Source: Xanthomonas euvesicatoria pv. euvesicatoria (GTDB lineage Bacteria > Pseudomonadota > Gammaproteobacteria > Xanthomonadales > Xanthomonadaceae). From it: a DNA stretch of 64,000 bases. The first letter of the stretch is position 1. Each line of letters begins with the position of its first letter. Both the position numbers and the translations under genes were made by a program. Under the pieces are notes generated by a model, which was not told where the DNA came from, ran no database searches, and saw only the letters and a list, made by a program, of their open reading frames with translations. The stretch covers positions 1-64,000 of the forward strand of contig NZ_JAJIUJ010000115.1 in NCBI RefSeq assembly GCF_020880415.1, read 5' to 3'. Below are positions 46,517-54,751 of the stretch, in pieces.

Positions 46517-47581
46517 TTAGCGCTTGCTCAGGCTCTGCACCGCTTCCACCAGCACACCCACGTGCTCGGGATTCATATCCGGCGACATGCCATGGCCGAG
46601 GTTGAAGACGTGCCCTTCGCGCGAGCCGCCATTGCCTTGGGCGTAGCTGTCCAGGGTCTTGGCGACTTCGCTACGGATCGCGTCGGGCGAGCCGTACAGC
46701 GTGGCCGGGTCGAGATTGCCCTGCAGGGCAACGCGGCCGCCCGCCCGTTGAGCGGCGTCAGCCAGCGAGATGGTCCAGTCCACGCCCACGGCTTCGGCGC
46801 CGCTGGCGGCCAGATCCGCCACGTAGGCGCCGTTGCCCTTGCCGAACAGCACCAGCGGGGTGCGCTCGGCCCCGGTGCCGCGCTCCAGTTCACGCGCGAT
46901 GCGGGTCAGGTAGGGCAGCGAGAATTCGCGGTACATCGCCGGCGAAAGCACGCCGCCCCAGGTGTCGAACACCTGCAGCGCCTGCGCGCCTGCCGCGCGC
47001 TGGGCGGCCAGGTAGGCGATCACCGCGTCGGTGACGGTGCCGAGCAGGTGATGCAGAAGCTCCGGCGCGTTGAAGGCCATGGCCTTGATGCGTGCGTATT
47101 CCTTGCTGCCACCGCCTTCGATCATGTAGCAGGCCAGCGTCCACGGGCTGCCGGAGAAACCGATCAAGGGCACCGAACCATCCAGTTCGCGGCGGATCAC
47201 CCGCACCGCATCCATCACGTAGCGCAGCTCGGTTTCCATGTCCGGCACGCCCAGGCGGTGGATTGCGGCGGCATCGCGCACCGGGTGGCGGAACTTGGGG
47301 CCTTCGCCTTCGACAAAGTACAGCTCCAGGCCCATCGCATCGGGGATGGTGAGGATGTCGGAGAACAGGATTGCCGCATCCAGCGGGAAGCGCTGCAGCG
47401 GCTGCAGGGTCACTTCGCAGGCGATGTCCGGATTCTTGGCCATGCCCAGGAAACTGCCGGCACGCGCGCGGGTGGCGCGGTACTCCGGCAAATAGCGGCC
47501 GGCCTGGCGCATCAACCACACAGGGGTGCGGTCCACGGGCTGACGGTTGAGCGCGCGCAGCAGACGATCGTTCTTGAGCAT
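46517..47581 (-). CDS. hemE: Uroporphyrinogen decarboxylase
   Basis: A 354-residue cytoplasmic enzyme that removes four carboxyls from uroporphyrinogen III to give coproporphyrinogen III in heme synthesis. The signatures [16 protein letters not shown] (substrate-binding Arg residues), [15 protein letters not shown] with the catalytic Asp region, and [20 protein letters not shown] are present, and it ends with [15 protein letters not shown]. Length equals E. coli HemE (354). It lies 14 nt after a small WGR-like gene, probably in one transcript. Confidence 0.97.
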   Translation of the reverse strand: MLKNDRLLRALNRQPVDRTPVWLMRQAGRYLPEYRATRARAGSFLGMAKNPDIACEVTLQPLQRFPLDAAILFSDILTIPDAMGLELYFVEGEGPKFRHPVRDAAAIHRLGVPDMETELRYVMDAVRVIRRELDGSVPLIGFSGSPWTLACYMIEGGGSKEYARIKAMAFNAPELLHHLLGTVTDAVIAYLAAQRAAGAQALQVFDTWGGVLSPAMYREFSLPYLTRIARELERGTGAERTPLVLFGKGNGAYVADLAASGAEAVGVDWTISLADAAQRAGGRVALQGNLDPATLYGSPDAIRSEVAKTLDSYAQGNGGSREGHVFNLGHGMSPDMNPEHVGVLVEAVQSLSKR

Positions 47582-47595
47582 GGGAAAGTATGTCC

Positions 47596-47850
47596 TCAGC
47601 GCGGCGCGTCGTCGGCGCCGCCGGTGATGAGTTGGAAACCGCGTTTGAGTTGGGTGTCGCGCGCCTTGTCGAAGGCGCGGTCCGCTTCATCCTGTTGCAG
47701 GTACTGGTCGCGTCGCAGTTGCGTGCGTCCGCCGATCTCGCCGGTTTCGCGCAGCAATTCCCAGCCACCGAACAGATCCGGTTGCAGGGTCAGCTGGACG
47801 TAGCGGAGCGGCGCGTTACCGCCGGGATCGTGTTGTAGAAGGATGCGCAT
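47596..47850 (-). CDS. Small WGR-domain-like protein
   Basis: An 84-residue basic protein. The order [26 protein letters not shown], then [17 protein letters not shown], then KRGFQLI matches the WGR fold (W-x-L-x-R-x-G-x-x-G-x-...-A-x-x-F-x-K-x-x-x-K-G-Y), a putative nucleic-acid-binding module also found in PARP. Stand-alone bacterial versions have no established function. It precedes hemE by 14 nt on the same strand. The link to heme synthesis is positional only. Confidence 0.72.
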   Translation of the reverse strand: MRILLQHDPGGNAPLRYVQLTLQPDLFGGWELLRETGEIGGRTQLRRDQYLQQDEADRAFDKARDTQLKRGFQLITGGADDAPR

Positions 47851-48001
47851 GCGGCCGATTGTAGCCGGGCGCTGCTGAAGGCTGAGAGCAGTGGCGCGTC
47901 CGGGTGTGCTGGTTGCGCCGGGAGCGTCGTTGGGCGTCCACGCTTGCCGGTGCGCTCCTGCGCGAGGTTCCGACCGCCGTGCAGACGGCGGCAGGCAGTG
48001 C

Positions 48002-48067
48002 GTAGGAGCGCACCTGGGCGCGATAGGGATTGTCGGGAAGGCCCCATCGCGCCGGGGACGCTCCTAC
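48002..48067. repeat. REP-like palindromic element
   Basis: GTAGGAGCG at 48002-48010 and CGCTCCTAC at 48059-48067 are exact inverted copies. Inside, GGCGCGAT (48017-48024) faces ATCGCGCC near 48047-48054, giving a cruciform-like element. This GTAGGAGCG...CGCTCCTAC form is a common dispersed repeat in Xanthomonadaceae. A scrambled relative may lie at 47915-47970. The element separates aroB from the upstream end of the WGR-hemE unit and may stabilise the aroB mRNA. Confidence 0.75.
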
Positions 48068-48140
48068 CAAGAGTGAGTCGTGGCGATCGACGGCAGCTGG
48101 GTGCGGGCGTCCAGCGTTCCGTGCCTTCGGCCGGCTGGCC

Positions 48141-49253
48141 TTATCCCGCCAGTATCTCCAGCACCGCTGCCTCTTCCACATCCGGCACGATCTCGGCCTT
48201 GCCGATGCCGCGCCACAACACCAGGCGCAGGCGGCCGGCGATGTTTTTCTTGTCCAGGCGCATGCGTGCGAGCAGGGCCTGAGGGGTCAGGCCGGGCGGG
48301 ATCTCGGTGGGCAGATCGAAGTCGTGCAGCAGCGTGCGCAAGGCCTCGGTGTCCTGGGCATCGCTCATGCCCAGCGCGGCCGACAGGCGCGCCGCCAGCA
48401 CCATGCCCACTGCGACGGCCTCGCCATGGTTGAGGTTGTCGTTGCCGGGCGCGCCGTAGCCTTGCTCGGTTTCGATGGCGTGACCGAAGGTGTGGCCCAG
48501 GTTGAGCAGGGCGCGCTCGCCTTTTTCCAGCGGGTCGCGCGCCACGATCTCGGCCTTGTGCTCGCAGCTGCGGGCGATGGCCTGCGCCAGCGCCGCTGCA
48601 TCGCCATCGAGCAGGGCGCGGCGCTCGGCGTGCAGCCACTGGAAGAACAGCGGGTCGCGGATGGCGCCGTACTTGATCACCTCGGCCAGGCCGGCGCGCA
48701 GTTCGCGCGGCGGTAGCGTGCGCAAGGTGTCGGTGTCGGCGATCACCGCACGCGGCGGATGGAAGGCGCCGACCAGGTTCTTGCCCTGCGGGATGTCCAC
48801 TGCGGTCTTGCCGCCGACCGATGAATCCACCATCGCCAGCAGGCTGGTGGGCAGCTGCACGCAGTCCACGCCGCGCATCCAGCACGCTGCCGCAAAGCCG
48901 GCCAGGTCGCCGACCACGCCGCCGCCCAGCGCGAACACGCAGGCGTCGCGGGTGGCGCCGAGTTCGGCCAGCGCGGTGATTGCAGAGCCAAAGGTCTCCA
49001 AGGTTTTGGAGGCTTCGCCGGCGGCAATGACCAACTCGCCGACCTGCAGGTCCGGCCGCGCGTTCAACAAGGCGGTGCGTACGCCGGCCGCGTAATGCGG
49101 AGCCACCTGCGAGTCGCTGAGCAGCAGCGCGTGGCGGCCACGCACATGGCCGGCCAGGCGCGCGCCGTCGGCCAGCAGACCCGGGGCGATGGTGATGGTG
49201 TAAGGCTGCACACCGTCGAGATCGACGCTGCGCGAGGAACGGGGAAGTGTCAT
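48141..49253 (-). CDS. aroB: 3-dehydroquinate synthase
   Basis: A 370-residue NAD-dependent, metal-dependent enzyme, the second step of the shikimate pathway (DAHP to 3-dehydroquinate). Key parts: [20 protein letters not shown] (NAD binding), [32 protein letters not shown] (metal Glu), [14 protein letters not shown] and [14 protein letters not shown] (metal His residues). It overlaps aroK by 4 nt (ATGA), the widespread aroKB arrangement. The frame continues upstream into aroK and is shadow there. Confidence 0.97.
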
Positions 49254-49792
49254 GCGGGGGTACTCGACATGCGCCATTGCGCGGCCAGGCGCAGCACCAG
49301 CTGCGCGGTGGCCTCGGCGGGGGAAAGATGATCGGTTTCCAGGCTGAGATCGGCGACCTGGCGGTAGAGCGGCGTGCGGTGCGCGGCCATCGCATGCAGC
49401 ACCTGCTCGCGGTCGGCGCGTTGCAGCAGCGGGCGATTGCGATCGCGCGCCAGTCGCGTCAGTTGGGCCGGCACGCTGACATGCAGGTACACCACGAAGC
49501 CACGCGCGCAGATGCGCTCGCGGTTGCGCGGATCCAGCACGGCGCCGCCGCCGGTGGAAATCAGTTTGTTGTCCTGTTCCAGCAGCGCCTGCAGGATCTG
49601 GGCCTCGTACTGCCGAAACCTGGCTTCGCCATGCTGCTCGAAGATGGCCGGGATGCTGCTGCCCACCTGGTCGACGATGGCCTGGTCCACATCGACGAAT
49701 TCCAGCCCGAAGCGCTCGGCCAGGCGACGGCCGATGCAGCTTTTTCCGGCGCCCATCGGGCCGACCATCACGAGATTGGGTGCGGGGTTCAT
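49250..49792 (-). CDS. aroK: Shikimate kinase
   Basis: A 180-residue ATP-dependent kinase making shikimate 3-phosphate. P-loop GPMGAGKS at residues 11-18, shikimate-binding DVDQ ([10 protein letters not shown]), FRQYEAQIL and the lid-facing [13 protein letters not shown] are present. ATG 49792 gives the standard length. ATG 49810 would add six residues. It is divergent from pdxH, with 167 nt between the starts. Confidence 0.97.
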
Positions 49793-49959
49793 GCGCAGGG
49801 ATCGTAGCATTCACGCCATCGGGCCGGGCCGATGGCACGGCGCAATTGCCGTCTCCAACCACGCCAACCCGCGTCGTTTCGGCGATTGGATCGCGGTGCA
49901 TAGGCGAAGCGCGGGCGATGCGCCCACAATAGGCGTCCATCTGGCTGCCACGCACCGTC

Positions 49960-50559
49960 ATGACCGATCTGTACGCAGAAGCTCTTGCCACCTTCGCCGC
50001 GCTGTATGCCGAGGCGCAGAACAGCGCCGAACCCGAAGCCAGCGCGATGACCGTGGCCACCGCCAACGTGGATGGCCGGCCGAGCGCGCGCACCGTGTTG
50101 CTCAAGGCCTTCGACGCGCGCGGGTTCGTGTTCTACACCCATCTGGACAGCGCAAAGGGCCGCGACCTGCAGACCCACCCGCAGGCGGCGCTGCTGTTCC
50201 TATGGCGCAGCCTGCGCGAAGCCGGCATCCAGGTGCGCATCGAAGGCGGCGTGCAGCTGGTGAGCGCGGACGAATCCGATGCGTACTTCGCCTCGCGCCC
50301 GCGCATGAGCCAGATCGGCGCGTGGGCCTCGCGGCAGTCGCAGACGCTGGGTTCGCGCGAAGAGTTCGATGCGGCCATTGCCAAGGTCGAAGCGACGTTC
50401 GAAGGGCGCGAGGTGCCGCGCCCGGATGGTTGGGGCGGGTTCCGGGTGGTGCCGCAGGCGTTCGAGTTTTGGTACGGCGCCAAGTTCCGCCTGCACGAGC
50501 GCTGGCGCTACGAGGCCGACGCGGCCAGCCATTGGAGCAAGCGGATGCTGTATCCGTGA
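49960..50559 (+). CDS. pdxH: Pyridoxamine 5'-phosphate oxidase
   Basis: A 199-residue FMN enzyme converting PNP or PMP to PLP. Family parts: [33 protein letters not shown] (FMN and substrate binding), [31 protein letters not shown] and the C-terminal signature [20 protein letters not shown] followed by [10 protein letters not shown]. Length is near the E. coli enzyme (218). PLP is required by MetB in this window, though no regulatory link is visible. Confidence 0.97.
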
Positions 50560-50738
50560 GGCAGCCGCCCGGCAGGGGGCGACAAGCCAGCTGAACGGGC
50601 GGTTTGCTCGCCTGCCGCGCGCCTGACCAGCTGACTTCCGGCCCTTTCTGCCGGTCACGGGCAGTCTGTAGTATGTCCGGTCGCTGCAGGACATTCGCTG
50701 CATCACCACCACGGCATGACCAAAGGACAGGACATCGT

Positions 50739-51155
50739 ATGACGCAGTACACCACCGTCGAATTGCACGGCCTGCTGGCCGAGCGCTACCGTGGCCAGCC
50801 AATCCAGGTCGAACTGATCGACGGCCTGGAGCCGGCCATCAATCTCACCCTGGCCGACCACGGCGACATGCAGATCCAGGTTGCCGCTTCCGGCTCGCAG
50901 GTTTTTGTGTCCACGCTGCTGGCCCATGCCGAGCACGTCAACGACCGCGCCGCCTTCAACGACGCCTGCCTGCGCCTGAATCCGCTCAACCCCTTGTCCA
51001 ACCTGGGCCTGGTCCAGGTCGACGGCAAGGACCGTTACGTGGTGTTTGGCGAACTGTCGGCCTCCTCAACGCTCGACCAGATCGACGAAGAAATCCAGAC
51101 CCTGGCGGCCAATACGTTGGATGCCGCCGAATCTCTCAAGCCGTTCTTTTCCTAA
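50739..51155 (+). CDS. YjfI-like DUF2170 protein
   Basis: A 138-residue acidic soluble protein, first gene of a seven-gene operon. The whole chain matches the DUF2170/YjfI family (VELIDGLEPAINLTLADHGDMQIQVA, LNPLNPLSNLGLV and the Leu/Ile-rich DEEIQTLAANTLDAAESLKP end). No enzyme motif is seen. ATG 50739 has AGGAC about 8 nt upstream. The longer open frame from 50604 is rejected. A weak promoter-like pair, TTTCTG (50645) and TAGTAT (50669) with 18-bp spacing, is the best candidate for the operon. Confidence 0.85.
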   Translation: MTQYTTVELHGLLAERYRGQPIQVELIDGLEPAINLTLADHGDMQIQVAASGSQVFVSTLLAHAEHVNDRAAFNDACLRLNPLNPLSNLGLVQVDGKDRYVVFGELSASSTLDQIDEEIQTLAANTLDAAESLKPFFS

Positions 51156-51167
51156 AGGCGTGTTGTC

Positions 51168-51941
51168 ATGAGTATCTTTTCCAAGCTGATCACGCTGCTG
51201 CGTGGTACCGCACACGAAACCGGCCAGAAGGCCGTCGACGCCAATGCGCTGCGCATCCTGGATCAGGAAATGCGCGATGCCGGCGCCCAGCTCACGCGCT
51301 CGCGCGAAGAGCTCACCAAGCTGATGGCGCAGAGCAAGCTGGCCCAGCAGAAGATCGACGCACGCGCCGGCAAGATGGCCGAATACACGCGCTACATCGA
51401 AGGCGCGCTGGCCAAGAACGATGAAGCGCTGGCACACGATGTGGCGGTCAAGCTGGCCGCCCTGGAAAGCGAGGATGCCGGCGACAAGGCCTCCAAGACC
51501 GCGCTGGACCAGTCGGTGGTGACGCTCAAGGCCACCATCCAGAAGACCGAGAACCAGCTGCGCGGCATGCGCCAGCAGATCGATACGGTCAAGGCCACCG
51601 ACGCGGTGCAGAAGGCGCAGGCCGCCATTGCCGCGCGCCACTCCGGCGCCAGCAGCAAGATGGGCTCGGCGCTGGAATCGCTGGAGCGCATCAAGGCGCG
51701 CCAGGCCGAAACCTCGGCGCGCATCGAATCGGCCGAAGAACTCGAAGCGTCCACCGGCGATGGCGATCTCAATCGGCGCCTGGCGGCGGCCGGCCTGATG
51801 GAAGGCGAATCCAACGCCGCTGCGGTGCTGGCACGCTTCAAGAAGCCGGCCGCGCAGCTGGGTCACGAGAACGCCGGCGGCACCGCGCCGCTGATTGGCC
51901 AGGTGCGCGACGTGCAGCAGGTTCCGCGCAGCGACAGCTGA
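51168..51941 (+). CDS. PspA/IM30-family membrane-stress protein (YjfJ-like)
   Basis: A 257-residue, mostly coiled-coil protein: MSIFSKLITLLRGTAHETGQ (membrane-binding amphipathic helix) is followed by long heptad-rich helices such as LRILDQEMRDAGAQLTRSRE, ALDQSVVTLKATIQKTENQL and IKARQAETSARIESAEELE. PspA/IM30 proteins are ESCRT-III-like scaffolds that repair inner membranes. No PspF, PspB or PspC homologue is adjacent, so control differs from the classic Psp system. It lies 12 nt after the DUF2170 gene. Confidence 0.9.
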   Translation: MSIFSKLITLLRGTAHETGQKAVDANALRILDQEMRDAGAQLTRSREELTKLMAQSKLAQQKIDARAGKMAEYTRYIEGALAKNDEALAHDVAVKLAALESEDAGDKASKTALDQSVVTLKATIQKTENQLRGMRQQIDTVKATDAVQKAQAAIAARHSGASSKMGSALESLERIKARQAETSARIESAEELEASTGDGDLNRRLAAAGLMEGESNAAAVLARFKKPAAQLGHENAGGTAPLIGQVRDVQQVPRSDS

Positions 51942-51966
51942 TCCATCGCACGGCACAGGATGCGCC

Positions 51967-53049
51967 ATGATCATCGTTGGACGGCTGTTGCGGGTCCTGC
52001 GGCGCCACGTGCGCCGCGTCAGCTGGGGCATGGTGGCGCTGGCACTGCTGGCGCACATGGGGCTGAGCTGGTTGCTGCTGCTGTGGGCCGGCGAGCACAA
52101 GCTCGTCGGCCTGGACGCATTTCCGTACTACTACATGACCACTGCCACCACCATCGGCTACGGCGACCTGTCGCCGGGTTCGGTGGCCGGGCGCTATATC
52201 GCCGCGTTCGTGTTGATGCCGGGCGCGGTGGCGTTGTTCGCCACGGTGCTGGCCAAGACCAGCGGCGTGCTCATCACTTTCTGGAGGCGCCACCACATGG
52301 GCAAGATGGCCTATGCAGACCTGCGCGGGCACACCATTCTGATCGGCTGGCAGGGCGCGGCCTCCACGCGCCTGCTGGAATTGCTGCTGTCCGACACCGC
52401 CACCGATGACGAAGGCGTGGTGCTGATCGCCGAGGGCGTGGCGGAAAACCCGATGCCCGACCACATGCGCTTCATCGCCGCCGAGTCGTACACGCACACC
52501 GAGGTGTACCTGCGTGCCGGCATTGCCGGCGCGGCGCGGGTGATCGTCAACCCGCCCTCCGACGACCAGACCCTGGCGGCGGTGTTCGCGTTGATGGCGC
52601 ATGCGCCGGCCGCGCATGTCGTGGCGCACTTCGATTCGGCCAGCGCGGCGCGATTGGTCAACTGCCATTACCCGGCCATCGAGTGCACGCGGCCGATGAC
52701 CGCCGAGATCCTGGCACGTGCGGCGCAGGATCCGGGCAGTGCGGCGCTCACCGCCGAGCTGCTGTCGGTGGACGATGGTCCCACCCAGTTCAGTCTTGTT
52801 GTGCCTGCGAATGTGCAACCGCTGGATTACAGCCGGCTTGCGGCCGATTTCGGCCAGCGTGGCGCGTTGCTGCTGGGCCTGCGCGCGCCCGACGGCGCGT
52901 TGCGCTTGAACCCGCCAGCACGCACCGCTGTCGCCGCCGGTGCCATGCTGTATTACCTGGCCGAGCAGCGCGTGCCGGCGCACGCCATCGCGTGGCCGGC
53001 CATGCGCAGCGAGGCGTCCCCCATTTCTACATCGCCACAAGGTGTCTGA
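51967..53049 (+). CDS. Potassium-channel-like protein with RCK/TrkA-N-type domain
   Basis: A 360-residue protein. Two membrane helices (VSWGMVALALLAHMGLSWLL and AGRYIAAFVLMPGAVALFAT) frame a pore loop with the K+ selectivity filter TIGYGD (residues 62-67). The cytoplasmic part begins LRGHTILIGWQGAASTRLLE, a Rossmann-like RCK fold, and continues with ARVIVNPPSDDQTLAAVFAL. The usual GxGxxG of RCK is changed to GWQGAAS. It is embedded between PspA-like and DUF2491 genes, so it probably responds to membrane damage (inference). Confidence 0.88.
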   Translation: MIIVGRLLRVLRRHVRRVSWGMVALALLAHMGLSWLLLLWAGEHKLVGLDAFPYYYMTTATTIGYGDLSPGSVAGRYIAAFVLMPGAVALFATVLAKTSGVLITFWRRHHMGKMAYADLRGHTILIGWQGAASTRLLELLLSDTATDDEGVVLIAEGVAENPMPDHMRFIAAESYTHTEVYLRAGIAGAARVIVNPPSDDQTLAAVFALMAHAPAAHVVAHFDSASAARLVNCHYPAIECTRPMTAEILARAAQDPGSAALTAELLSVDDGPTQFSLVVPANVQPLDYSRLAADFGQRGALLLGLRAPDGALRLNPPARTAVAAGAMLYYLAEQRVPAHAIAWPAMRSEASPISTSPQGV

Positions 53050-53051
53050 CG

Positions 53052-53723
53052 ATGAGTTTTTTCAACAAGTTGTTCGGTCAACCGCAACCGCCGCCGCTGC
53101 CCACTTCCGGAAGTGGCGCGATCGGTCACGCGCTGCCCCTGGGGCTGCGTGTCGGTGGTCAGGTGGAGATCGACACCACCCTGTACCGCATGGCGCCGGA
53201 GGCCATGACCGCCGAGTTGCCGGGCGGGCACCAGGGCATTCCCTGCTACGGTCACGTCAATCTGGGCGATGGCTATGCGCTGCATCGCTTCTACCTGGAC
53301 GACGATGCGTTCCTGCAGGTCACCACCGTGGGGGGCGATCTGGAAGCGATGAAGGCCTTCGTGTATTGCGAAACGGTGAACCCGCCCAGCAAGCAGGCGT
53401 TTCAGGAGTTCGTCATGCAGCATCCGCACCTGGGCGCGGCGCAGATCGAGTACGCCGGCAAACAGTGGCAGCGCGCAACGCAATCCACCGATGACGCGTC
53501 ACGGATTCCGCCGATCGCCTACGACGAAGTGCTGTACCGCTACCAGCCGCCGCGCCGCGATGGCGATCTGACCCATTACGCCATGCTCTACAGCCGCGAT
53601 GTGCCGGAGCTGCAGCGCGAAGAATTCCTGCTGGTGACCGGCGAAGATTCCGGCCCCAACGAATTCTGCGTCACCTATGCGGTCGGTATCGATGTCACCG
53701 TTGCCGATCTGGATATCACCTGA
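53052..53723 (+). CDS. YjfK-like DUF2491 protein
   Basis: A 223-residue protein following the channel gene after 2 nt. It begins MSFFNKLFGQPQPPPLPTSG, a basic/Pro-rich tail, then the DUF2491 body (LPLGLRVGGQVEIDTTLYRM, GYALHRFYLDDDAFLQVTTVGG, YDEVLYRYQPPRRDGDLTHYAML). No signal peptide or membrane helix and no catalytic motif are seen. The family nearly always occurs with YjfI, PspA and DUF350 proteins, so it is likely a structural or regulatory part of that system. Confidence 0.87.
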   Translation: MSFFNKLFGQPQPPPLPTSGSGAIGHALPLGLRVGGQVEIDTTLYRMAPEAMTAELPGGHQGIPCYGHVNLGDGYALHRFYLDDDAFLQVTTVGGDLEAMKAFVYCETVNPPSKQAFQEFVMQHPHLGAAQIEYAGKQWQRATQSTDDASRIPPIAYDEVLYRYQPPRRDGDLTHYAMLYSRDVPELQREEFLLVTGEDSGPNEFCVTYAVGIDVTVADLDIT

Positions 53724-53760
53724 GCGCGCCCGCGCGTCTTCCACCCACCTTGGTCCTGTC

Positions 53761-54165
53761 ATGAATCCGATCAATCTGCAGAGTTTTCTCGCGTTTCTTT
53801 CCTATTTCGGTACCGGCCTGGGTGTGCTGATCGTCTCGGTGGTGCTGGTGACCCTGGTCACCCCGCATAAGGATTTCACCTTGCTGCGGCAGGGCAATGT
53901 GGCAGCGGCCACCGCGCTGGCCGGCAACCTGATCGGCGTGGCGCTGCCGCTGCATTCGGCCATCACCCATTCGGTGAGCCTGATCGACGCCCTGATCTGG
54001 GGCCTGGTGGCCTGCGGCATCCAGGTGGTGGCCTACCTGCTGGCCAATCTGGTGGCTGGGCGCATCTCGCGGCAGATCACCGACAACATCACCGCCGCCG
54101 GTATCTTTTCGGCCGGCGTGTCGATCGCGGTGGGGCTGATCAATGCCGCCGCGATCACGCCGTAA
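53761..54165 (+). CDS. YjfL-like DUF350 membrane protein
   Basis: A 134-residue inner-membrane protein with four helices (LSYFGTGLGVLIVSVVLVTL; AAATALAGNLIGVALPLHSA; LIDALIWGLVACGIQVVAYL; AAGIFSAGVSIAVGLINAAA). DUF350 units are often found in tandem or beside PspA and ATP-grasp genes. Transport function is unproven. ATG 53761 is used because it directly starts the first helix and follows the previous stop by 37 nt. Confidence 0.9.
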   Translation: MNPINLQSFLAFLSYFGTGLGVLIVSVVLVTLVTPHKDFTLLRQGNVAAATALAGNLIGVALPLHSAITHSVSLIDALIWGLVACGIQVVAYLLANLVAGRISRQITDNITAAGIFSAGVSIAVGLINAAAITP

Positions 54166-54177
54166 CGGAGCGCGGGC

Positions 54178-54750
54178 ATGAAGCGATCACGCAATCTCAA
54201 ACTCACCCTGATGGCTGCGCTGCCGGCCGCCTTCGTCACCGGCTGCGGCTCGGAGCCGGAGACCGGTGTGGTGCTGCAATCGGCGTCGGACTGTTACCAG
54301 ATCAAGCAGGAACAGTCCGATATCCAGCAATGCCTCAAGGCCTACGACGAGGCGGTGGCCAAGCATCAGCAGGCCGCGCCGCGCTTCACCACGCGCTACG
54401 AGTGCGATGAACAGTTCGGCAGCTGCACGGCGATCACCAATCCGCAGGGGCAGCAGAGCTGGATCCCGCCGATGGGCGGTTTTTTGCTGGGTTATGCGCT
54501 GGGCAACATGAGCGGCGGCGGTTACCGCTATGGCGGCTCGATTCCGCTGTACCGCGATTACCGCAGCGGCGGTTACTACAAGCCCAATGGCGATCTGGCC
54601 AGCAACCGCATTGGCACGGTGCGTGGGCGCAGCGGCGCCATCGACATGCCCACGCGCGCCATCACCGTGTCGCGTTCGGGCTTCGGTTCCAGCGCGGCGG
54701 CGCGCAGTTCGTTCGGCAGCGGCGGGCGCAGCTCGGGCTTCGGCGGCTGA
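54178..54750 (+). CDS. DUF1190 lipoprotein (YjfM/YgiB-like)
   Basis: A 190-residue lipoprotein: signal MKRSRNLKLTLMAALPAAFV followed by a lipobox TGC, with Cys23 as the lipidated residue. Three more Cys residues (DCYQIK, QCLKAYDEA, YECDEQFGSC) are typical of DUF1190. The last 80 residues are Gly/Ser/Arg/Tyr-rich and low-complexity (SGGGYRYGGS..., SSAAARSSFGSGGRSSGFGG). It precedes the ATP-grasp gene by 1 nt, the gene order seen for ygiB-ygiC and yjfM-yjfC in E. coli. Confidence 0.88.
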   Translation: MKRSRNLKLTLMAALPAAFVTGCGSEPETGVVLQSASDCYQIKQEQSDIQQCLKAYDEAVAKHQQAAPRFTTRYECDEQFGSCTAITNPQGQQSWIPPMGGFLLGYALGNMSGGGYRYGGSIPLYRDYRSGGYYKPNGDLASNRIGTVRGRSGAIDMPTRAITVSRSGFGSSAAARSSFGSGGRSSGFGG

Positions 54751-54751
54751 C

